DNA of 7,086 nucleotides from Proteobacteria bacterium UBA6522 (GTDB lineage Bacteria > Pseudomonadota > Gammaproteobacteria > Steroidobacterales > Rariloculaceae), in NCBI GenBank assembly GCA_002434915.1, contig DJLG01000058.1, forward strand, positions 1 to 7,086. Direction: 5' to 3'. Below are positions 1 to 5,680 of the stretch, one piece after another; the stretch's first letter is position 1, and each line of letters begins with the position of its first letter. Below the pieces are notes generated by a model, which was not told the DNA's origin, searched no databases, and saw nothing but the letters and a program-made list of their open reading frames with translations. The position numbers and the translations under genes are program-made.

Positions 1-15
1 AATCCTCATTTTCTT

Positions 16-21
16 GGAGAG
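16..21 (+). promoter_or_regulatory. Ribosome binding site of the acyl-CoA synthetase gene
   Basis: GGAGAG lies 5 nt before the ATG at 27 and matches a Shine-Dalgarno core. It favours that ATG over the in-frame ATGs at 39 and 42, which have only a GGCGGG stretch before them. Only 26 bases precede the gene here, so no promoter can be judged. Confidence 0.6.
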
Positions 22-26
22 AAAAT

Positions 27-1655
27 ATGCGTGGCGGGATGATGTCAACTCCTCTAACGATTACGGAGATAATGCGTTTTGCTACTCGGTTGTATCGGGA
101 TACCGAAGTCATTTCAGTTACGGCTGATGAGGGCGTGCATCGCAGCACCTATGGAACGGTTTTTAAACGAGCGAATCAAGTCGCTCATGCGCTTGGCCGC
201 TTAGGAGTTGAGTCTAGTGATCGCGTTGCAACGCTAGCCTGGAATGATCATAGGCATCTAGAGCTATATTATGGGGTTTCATGTTCTGGAGCAGTTCTGC
301 ATACGATTAATCCGCGACTTTTTTCTGAACAGTTAGCCTACATAATTAATCATGCAGATGACCGGGTTGTTTTTTTCGACCCAATGTTTCTCCCTCTGAT
401 AGAAGAATTGTCTGATAAGTTATCTTCAGTAAGTCATTTTGTTGTTCTAACTTCAAAGAACAAAATGCCTGAAAGTAGCTTGCTTAACCTCCACTGTTAC
501 GAGGATCTTATTTCTCAAGATTGTTCGCCATATCCATGGCCAGAGCTAGAGGAGACTACCGCAAGTGCACTTTGTTATACGTCTGGTACAACTGGCAACC
601 CGAAGGGTGTGCTTTACGATCATAGATCAACAGTTCTACACGCTTATGGAAGCTGCATGGCGAACGTATTAGGGCTATCTCACGATGATGTTGTGATGCC
701 TGTAGTACCAATGTTTCATGTGAATGCGTGGGGAACTCCTTATTCATGTCCTATCGCTGGATCTAAGATTGTGTTGCCCGGACCAAAGATGGCAGACGGT
801 GAAACCTTGCAGTCACTCATTGAGAATGAGGGCGTGACGATTGCACTAGGCGTGCCAACTGTCTGGTTAGCACTGTTGGCTTATTTGAAAGAGACAGGCA
901 AGAGCATAGATACGTTAAATCGAACTGTCGTTGGTGGTTCTGCTTGCCCTATATCTATTATGGAGGAATTTGAAAAACTGCATGGCGTCTATACACATCA
1001 TGGGTGGGGTATGACTGAAATGAGCCCCTTGGGTGCTGTCAATAGATTGATTCCAGGCATGGAAAAACTTGAAGAGTCTGATAGAAATGAGGTGAGAGCT
1101 AAGCAGGGCAGAACCCCTTTCGGTGTCGACATGAAGATTGTTGATTCTGACGGAAAGGATTTGCCGAATGATGGCGTCGCTTTTGGAGATTTAAAGGTTA
1201 GAGGATGGTGGGTAGCTGATGGCTATTATGGAGAAGATGATAATAGCGGGCCGCAAGATGAAGCTGGTTGGTTCTCTACCGGAGATGTTGCAACCATTGA
1301 TGAGTATGGTTTTTTGGGTATTACTGATCGAACTAAAGATGTAATTAAATCTGGGGGAGAATGGATTAGTTCGATTGAACTAGAGAATTTAGCTGTAGCC
1401 CATCCACATGTAGCGGAAGCTGCTGTTATAGGTATCAGCGATAAAAAGTGGGGTGAGAGACCCCATCTAGTGGTAGTTTGCCCTGAAGGAATAACGCCAG
1501 ATGAAGCGAGCATCCTTGCATCCTTTAAGGGTAAGGTTGCGGATTGGTGGATTCCTGATTCATTGAGTGTAGTAGACTCGATTCCACACACAGCTACCGG
1601 CAAAATATCTAAGGCTATTTTACGCAAACAGTTTGCGAGTGCCGTATTTAAGTAG
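27..1655 (+). CDS. Fatty-acyl-CoA synthetase, AMP-binding family (AlkK/DmdB-like)
   Basis: This is an ATP-dependent acyl-CoA ligase of the ANL superfamily. It would adenylate a carboxylic acid and transfer the acyl group to CoA in the cytoplasm. The 542-residue protein has the full motif set in order: the P-loop YTSGTTGNPKG (184-194), GWGMTE (326-331), STGD (417-420) whose Asp binds the ribose, DRTKD (434-438) with the hinge-region KSGGEW (441-446), and TGK near the C-terminus whose Lys526 is the expected catalytic lysine. Length and motif wording fit the medium/long-chain ligases of the AlkK type and the related DmdB methylmercaptopropionyl-CoA ligases. The substrate cannot be read from sequence. 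The ATG at 27 is chosen for its Shine-Dalgarno site; ATGs at 39 and 42 would cost only 4-5 residues. The gene converges on ispA with 8 nt between stops, so a shared operon with the mevalonate genes is excluded and a pathway link is unproven. Confidence 0.93.
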   Translation: MRGGMMSTPLTITEIMRFATRLYRDTEVISVTADEGVHRSTYGTVFKRANQVAHALGRLGVESSDRVATLAWNDHRHLELYYGVSCSGAVLHTINPRLFSEQLAYIINHADDRVVFFDPMFLPLIEELSDKLSSVSHFVVLTSKNKMPESSLLNLHCYEDLISQDCSPYPWPELEETTASALCYTSGTTGNPKGVLYDHRSTVLHAYGSCMANVLGLSHDDVVMPVVPMFHVNAWGTPYSCPIAGSKIVLPGPKMADGETLQSLIENEGVTIALGVPTVWLALLAYLKETGKSIDTLNRTVVGGSACPISIMEEFEKLHGVYTHHGWGMTEMSPLGAVNRLIPGMEKLEESDRNEVRAKQGRTPFGVDMKIVDSDGKDLPNDGVAFGDLKVRGWWVADGYYGEDDNSGPQDEAGWFSTGDVATIDEYGFLGITDRTKDVIKSGGEWISSIELENLAVAHPHVAEAAVIGISDKKWGERPHLVVVCPEGITPDEASILASFKGKVADWWIPDSLSVVDSIPHTATGKISKAILRKQFASAVFK

Positions 1656-1663
1656 GATTGTTT

Positions 1664-2572
1664 TCACCGATCTCGTTCTATGATGTAGTTTGCAACCCAA
1701 CGCAAACCAGCTGCATTTTCTCCCAGAGATTCTAGATAATCCATAGCATCCTCATATAACTCGTCAGCCCGATTTCTCGTTTCACTAATTCCTAGCAAAG
1801 AGGGGTATGTAGATTTTTCTTTGCGAATATCAGATTGAGCATTTTTGCCTAGTGTGGTGGTGTTCTGTTCTGCTTCTAGCAGATCATCCATGATTTGAAA
1901 AACTAGACCAATATTACTAGCAAACTTATCAAGGTTTTCCATAGTATTTTCAGAAGAATTAGCTAGCTTACTAGGCATCATAATGGCAGCTTTTATCAAC
2001 TGACCAGTTTTTCTTTGGTGAATATTTTCTAATGATGATTCATCTATCATATGGCCTTCAGCTTCTAGGTCTAGCAATTGACCTCCTACCATTCCGCTAG
2101 GCCCTGCAACCCTAGCTAATAATGAAATAACTTGAATTTGAGTGATTGGGTTTTTAGATAAAAATGGATCTGTGCATAGCACTTTAAATGCAACAGCCTG
2201 TAGGGCATCTCCAGTTAGAATTGCTACCGCCTCACCAAATTTTTTGTGAGTTGTTGCCCTGCCCCGACGAAGATCATCATCATCCATAGCAGGGAGATCA
2301 TCATGTATCAAAGAATAAGCATGGACTAGTTCTACTGCTGTTGCGATTGGATCTGCCAGTTTCATATCTAGTTGGAAAAGCTCAGCGGAAGCATAGGTTA
2401 GGAGAGGTCTGACCCGTTTCCCAGGCCCAAGCACGGCATATCGCATGGGCTCAATAAGTCCATAAGGAGCATCAGGGTTATCTCCCATAATTTTTTTGAG
2501 GTAAGTATTAACTCGTTGAATATAGAATTCGAAGTTCTCTTGAAGAGAGTAGGGCTGAGACCGTGTTATCAT
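1664..2572 (-). CDS. ispA: (2E,6E)-farnesyl diphosphate synthase, IspA type
   Basis: This trans-prenyltransferase would condense DMAPP and GPP with IPP to give C15 farnesyl diphosphate. The 302 residues are close to the length of E. coli IspA. Visible motifs are GKRVRP (51-56), the first aspartate-rich motif DDLPAMD (91-97) with the two-residue insertion of bacterial enzymes, RRGRATTHK (102-110), GGQLLDLE (163-170), KTG (188-190), the second aspartate-rich motif DDLLE (229-233) and KST (253-255). Tyr86, five residues before the first motif, fits the chain-length rule for bacterial FPP synthases; a GGPP product is less likely but not excluded. The second motif ends in Glu where DDxxD is usual. 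The ATG at 2572 is chosen because it gives the normal N-terminal length; no strong Shine-Dalgarno site precedes it. The gene is transcribed divergently from the squalene synthase-like gene, a likely consumer of its product. Confidence 0.93.
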   Translation of the reverse strand: MITRSQPYSLQENFEFYIQRVNTYLKKIMGDNPDAPYGLIEPMRYAVLGPGKRVRPLLTYASAELFQLDMKLADPIATAVELVHAYSLIHDDLPAMDDDDLRRGRATTHKKFGEAVAILTGDALQAVAFKVLCTDPFLSKNPITQIQVISLLARVAGPSGMVGGQLLDLEAEGHMIDESSLENIHQRKTGQLIKAAIMMPSKLANSSENTMENLDKFASNIGLVFQIMDDLLEAEQNTTTLGKNAQSDIRKEKSTYPSLLGISETRNRADELYEDAMDYLESLGENAAGLRWVANYIIERDR

Positions 2573-2644
2573 ATTTTTTATCGTACCATTGAACCAACGT
2601 GTACGGCCTTTATTTGAGTTTTAAAACCTGCATTGAGCCGACCA
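2573..2644. promoter_or_regulatory. Divergent intergenic region between ispA and the squalene synthase-like gene
   Basis: These 72 nt must hold the promoters of two divergent units, or leave only a short leader for each. An inverted repeat has arms CGTAC (2582-2586) and GTACG (2601-2605) with centres 19 nt apart, about two helical turns. A perfect 10-bp palindrome GTTTTAAAAC lies at 2618-2627. A TTGAAC (2589-2594) followed 16 nt later by TATTTG (2611-2616) could be a weak plus-strand promoter, but the -10 match is poor. Calling this a regulatory region is inference from gene orientation; the individual sites are only candidates. Confidence 0.45.
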
Positions 2645-3679
2645 ATGGCCTCTAGTCAAGACGATTTACAATATCAGATCCGAATTCTTCCGGGAGTTTC
2701 TCGTACTTTTGCTATAACAATTCCTGTGTTGCCCGATTCTCTTGCAGTAGTAGTTTCTAATGCATATCTCTTGTGCAGGATTGCCGATACAATCGAAGAT
2801 GATTCTGCTTTAGATCAAGAGCAAAAATCCAAATTTCATCGTTTGTTTATACTGGTTGTAGAGGGTAGCTATGATGCCAAAAGTTTTGCAAATGAGCTTA
2901 GTCCCTTACTTTCTTCGGATGTATTAACAGACGAACTGGACCTCGTAGAGAATACCGCTAGGATTATTCGAGTTACCCATAGTTTTTCAGTTCGAGAGCA
3001 AGCGGCCTTAATACGTTGTGTCACGGTTATGTGTTCCGGTATGCCAAAATTTCAACGTAATAAGAGCTTGTCAGGCCTCGGTGATCTTGGGCAATTGCAG
3101 GAGTACTGTTACGTTGTTGCTGGTGTTGTAGGTGAGATGCTGACAGAACTGTTTTGTGTGTATTGTTCAGAGCTTGAGGAAAAAAGAGACAAGATGATGA
3201 AACTTGCGGTCTCTTTTGGACAGGCTTTGCAGATGACTAATATATTGAAGGATATGTGGGATGATAGGCGGCTTGGTACTTGCTGGTTGCCTCGGTCTGT
3301 TTTTTCCGGAAGCAAAGTGGAGTTTCAGACGTTAGATCAGTTTCGTGATACCCAAGTATTTCGTGATGGTATGGATGAGTTAATTGGTATTGCATATAGG
3401 CATATGCGGGAAGGCCTTGAATATACGTGTCACATTCCCACTAAGGAAGTTGGTATGCGAAGATTCTGCAGTTGGGCGCTTGGGCTTGCGGTACTTACAC
3501 TTCGAAAAATCCATGCTAATCCAAGTTATACATCGGCAGAACAAGTAAAAATATCTAGAAAGGCTGTTAAAGCAACTGTATTTACGACTAACTTGTTTCT
3601 TGGAAATAATCGTGTTTTACGTCTGCTTTTTAATCTAGGCTCGGGCAGGCTACCATTAATTGTTAAAAGCGTTGATTAG
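2645..3679 (+). CDS. Squalene/phytoene synthase family protein, probably squalene synthase
   Basis: This head-to-head prenyl transferase would join two farnesyl diphosphates through a presqualene diphosphate-type intermediate. From the ATG at 2645 it has 344 residues. It shows VSRTFA near residue 20, a first aspartate-rich motif DTIEDD (48-53), the conserved YCYVVAGVVGEML block (154-166) and a second aspartate-rich motif in NILKDMWDD (199-207), followed by RRLGTCWLP. The VAGxVGE and TNILKDxWDD wording resembles single-enzyme bacterial squalene synthases more than the HpnC/HpnD pair, but phytoene or dehydrosqualene as product cannot be excluded. No clear C-terminal membrane anchor is seen. Start choice is uncertain: an in-frame TTG at 2633 adds four residues, and neither start has a good Shine-Dalgarno site. 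The gene heads the mevalonate gene run, 26 nt before mvaD, which suggests that squalene-type products are a main outlet of this pathway. Confidence 0.87.
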   Translation: MASSQDDLQYQIRILPGVSRTFAITIPVLPDSLAVVVSNAYLLCRIADTIEDDSALDQEQKSKFHRLFILVVEGSYDAKSFANELSPLLSSDVLTDELDLVENTARIIRVTHSFSVREQAALIRCVTVMCSGMPKFQRNKSLSGLGDLGQLQEYCYVVAGVVGEMLTELFCVYCSELEEKRDKMMKLAVSFGQALQMTNILKDMWDDRRLGTCWLPRSVFSGSKVEFQTLDQFRDTQVFRDGMDELIGIAYRHMREGLEYTCHIPTKEVGMRRFCSWALGLAVLTLRKIHANPSYTSAEQVKISRKAVKATVFTTNLFLGNNRVLRLLFNLGSGRLPLIVKSVD

Positions 3680-3705
3680 CCTTCTACTAATAGGGTGTAT
3701 AAAAC

Positions 3706-4677
3706 ATGAAGGCGACAGCTAAAGCCCGAGCGAATATCGCTCTTGTTAAGTATTGGGGTAAATTAAATACTGATCTAAACATACCTGCTGTTGGTTCAAT
3801 TTCAATTACTCTGGATAAATTATGGACAGAGACTGAAGTAGAGTTTGGCAAGTCCATTTCTGCTGATACATTTTTTCTTAATAATGAAGCTCGCAAGGAT
3901 CAGTTGGATCGGGTTATAAGTTGTCTTGATATTTTACGTTCTCATGCCAAAGTGAGTTATGCGGCACGAGTTGTAAGTCATAACAATTTTCCTACCGGAG
4001 CTGGTTTGGCGTCATCCGCATCTGGGTTTGCTGCTCTTACAATGGCTGCTGCTCGTTCTCTTGGTTTAAATTTTCCACCAAATAAGCTAAGCATAATTGC
4101 CCGACAGGGTTCAGGATCTGCCGCAAGGTCGATTTTCGGGGGGTTTGTTGAGATGCATGTGGGTTCAAAAGGCGATGGTTCAGATAGTTTTGCTGAGCCT
4201 ATTCTTTCATCGGACGATTGGCCGCTTGAGGTGGTTGTTGCTATTACAGAGCGAAAAGAGAAGGAAGTTAGTTCGCGGATTGGTATGGCAAAGTCTGAAT
4301 TAACGTCTCCTTACTATGGTGAATGGGTGAAAACTAGTCCCATAGATTTGAATTCTGTGCGTGAGGCTATTCAGGCACAGGACTTTGAGCAGTTAGCTGA
4401 AGTTGCGGAGTTAAACTGTTTGAAGATGCATGCGGTTGCAATTGCATCGCAACCTCCTCTGGTCTATTGGAATTCCGCTACGGTTGCCTGTATTCATGCT
4501 GTAAGAGAGCTTCGTCGTTCAGGTATCCCCGTTTTTTTTACTATTGATGCTGGTCCGCAAATAAAAGCTGTATGTACTCCAGGGGTTAGCAAAAATGTGG
4601 AGAAAGTTCTTCGTGATATTCCAGGGGTGCTGGATACGCTAGTAACTGGGTTAGGCCCAGGTGTCGAGGAGATTTAA
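3706..4677 (+). CDS. mvaD: Diphosphomevalonate decarboxylase
   Basis: This GHMP-superfamily enzyme carries out the ATP-dependent decarboxylation of mevalonate 5-diphosphate to IPP, the last step of the classical pathway. The 323 residues match the family length. The N-terminus carries the diagnostic ANIALVKYWGK (9-19), the ATP-binding loop is PTGAGLASSASG (96-107), GSGSAARSIFGGF (135-147) includes the conserved Arg141, and FTIDAGP (278-284) contains Asp281, the expected catalytic aspartate. All key residues of a true decarboxylase are present, so an archaeal-type mevalonate 3-kinase is unlikely. The ATG at 3706 fits the family N-terminus and has a weak AGGGTG (3692-3697) 8 nt upstream. The gene follows the squalene synthase-like gene by 26 nt and runs straight into the phosphomevalonate kinase. 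An uninterrupted T8 tract at 4532-4539 lies just before the Asp281 codon. Confidence 0.95.
   Translation: MKATAKARANIALVKYWGKLNTDLNIPAVGSISITLDKLWTETEVEFGKSISADTFFLNNEARKDQLDRVISCLDILRSHAKVSYAARVVSHNNFPTGAGLASSASGFAALTMAAARSLGLNFPPNKLSIIARQGSGSAARSIFGGFVEMHVGSKGDGSDSFAEPILSSDDWPLEVVVAITERKEKEVSSRIGMAKSELTSPYYGEWVKTSPIDLNSVREAIQAQDFEQLAEVAELNCLKMHAVAIASQPPLVYWNSATVACIHAVRELRRSGIPVFFTIDAGPQIKAVCTPGVSKNVEKVLRDIPGVLDTLVTGLGPGVEEI
4666..4671 (+). promoter_or_regulatory. Ribosome binding site of the phosphomevalonate kinase gene, inside the mvaD 3' end
   Basis: GAGGAG lies within the last codons of mvaD. It is 7 nt from an in-frame TTG (4679) and 13 nt from the ATG (4685). Its spacing suits the TTG, while codon preference suits the ATG. 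A third in-frame candidate, GTG at 4661, lies before this site and so cannot use it. Placing the site inside mvaD implies translational coupling. Confidence 0.5.
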
Positions 4678-4684
4678 CTTGGAG

Positions 4685-5680
4685 ATGCCTCGAATAGTCT
4701 CTAAAACACCTGGCAAGTTGGTAGTTTTAGGCGAGTATGCTGTTTTGCATGGTGCTCCTGCAATGGTGCTCGCAGTTAACCGATATTGCCATGTTGCCAT
4801 CAATCCAAGTAAGGATGACTATTGTCATTTGATTGCCAGGACATATGAAGATCAGGCGGTTAAGTTTGAGCAAGGCATGACTAGTGGGTTTGAGATAGTA
4901 GACACTGTTTTGAGATTTTTGCCCGGGCCTAGAACCTACTCTGCAGTGCTAGACACATCCGAACTCTTTAAAAACGGTATTAAAATTGGTCTTGGTTCTA
5001 GCGCAGCAGCATTAACGGCTTGGGTTGGGGCTTGGTTAGCTTTCTCTGGTAAAGATAGGGTAGAAGCAGATAGCAAAAGTCTTAGAACTTTAATTGGTTT
5101 GCATAGAGCTATTCAGGGAGGTGCTGGGAGTGGAGTGGATATAGCTGCAAGCCTATGTGGAGGAGTAACTCGTTTTCAGCTAGACGGGTGTGCAGAGCCT
5201 CAGACACGTGCGGTTGCACTCCCTAAAGGTGTAGTATTTACTGGTGTTTTTACTGGTTCTGCTGCTGCGACACCTGACTACCTTAAACATTATCAAAAGT
5301 GGCGGGCCGAAGCGCCTTATGAGGCTGCTATGCATCAAAGAACAATGACCGAGATAGCAGCAAACGGGATCCATACAGCCGATACTAATGATGGTGAGGG
5401 GTTTTTGAAAACAATTATTGAGTATGGAAAATCTTTAGAAATGCTGGGTTCCCAGATAGGGGCAGAAATTTTTAACCAAGATCATTGTAACGTGAAGAAG
5501 ATAGCCGACCTTTTAGGTATTTCCTATAAGGTAAGTGGTGCTGGCGGAGGTGATATGGGGCTGGCATTTAGCTTGGACGTAGGATTATTAGAAGAGTTTA
5601 AAAGACAAGTTAATAAAGATTACAGTGTGCTTGACCTTGATATAGATACAAATGGATTAACTGTGGAGATGGTTGAATAG
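4685..5680 (+). CDS. mvaK2: Phosphomevalonate kinase (GHMP family)
   Basis: This GHMP kinase would phosphorylate mevalonate 5-phosphate to the 5-diphosphate. From the ATG at 4685 it has 331 residues. Motifs in order are TPGKLVVLGEYAVLHGAPA (8-26), the ATP-binding loop KIGLGSSAA (100-108), GAGSGVDIAASLCGG (146-160), TGSAAATPDYL (190-200) and the C-terminal KVSGAGGGDMGLAF (282-295). The GEYAVL start and SGAGGGDxG end are the phosphomevalonate kinase versions of these motifs, whereas mevalonate kinases read GEHxVVxG, as seen at the right edge of this window. The start could also be TTG 4679 or GTG 4661; the GTG overlaps mvaD by 17 nt and leaves an unneeded N-terminal tail. The gene sits between mvaD and the HMG-CoA reductase with 1 nt overlap to the latter. 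Its substrate role is assigned from motifs plus context. Confidence 0.88.
   Translation: MPRIVSKTPGKLVVLGEYAVLHGAPAMVLAVNRYCHVAINPSKDDYCHLIARTYEDQAVKFEQGMTSGFEIVDTVLRFLPGPRTYSAVLDTSELFKNGIKIGLGSSAAALTAWVGAWLAFSGKDRVEADSKSLRTLIGLHRAIQGGAGSGVDIAASLCGGVTRFQLDGCAEPQTRAVALPKGVVFTGVFTGSAAATPDYLKHYQKWRAEAPYEAAMHQRTMTEIAANGIHTADTNDGEGFLKTIIEYGKSLEMLGSQIGAEIFNQDHCNVKKIADLLGISYKVSGAGGGDMGLAFSLDVGLLEEFKRQVNKDYSVLDLDIDTNGLTVEMVE
5665..5668 (+). promoter_or_regulatory. Ribosome binding site of the HMG-CoA reductase gene
   Basis: GGAG lies 11 nt before the GTG at 5680, inside the end of the phosphomevalonate kinase gene. The spacing is long. The GTG is still nearly forced, because an in-frame TGA at 5674-5676 closes the frame upstream and the conserved class II N-terminus begins at residue 8. 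Confidence 0.45.

Noticed and set aside
1226..1627. A 133-codon open frame on the minus strand
   Set aside because: It lies entirely antisense to the C-terminal half of the acyl-CoA synthetase, whose conserved motifs fix the plus-strand frame. Its protein shows no recognisable motif.
1640..1690. Possible bidirectional terminator between the convergent acyl-CoA synthetase and ispA
   Set aside because: Only 8 nt separate the stops, and I found no GC-rich stem followed by a T-run on either strand.
2557..2632. A leaderless or TACGAT-type promoter right at the ispA start
   Set aside because: The hexamer is almost on the start codon and no matching -35 element lies 16-18 nt upstream.
4097..4303. 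A second plus-strand open frame inside mvaD
   Set aside because: It is out of frame with the conserved GSGSAARSIFGGF region of mvaD and has no recognisable protein features.
5237..5257. Direct repeat TTTACTGGT at 5237-5245 and 5249-5257, coding for a doubled VFTG
   Set aside because: The second copy is the normal TG-containing motif of phosphomevalonate kinase, and the repeat is short and in frame. It is best explained as chance within coding sequence.
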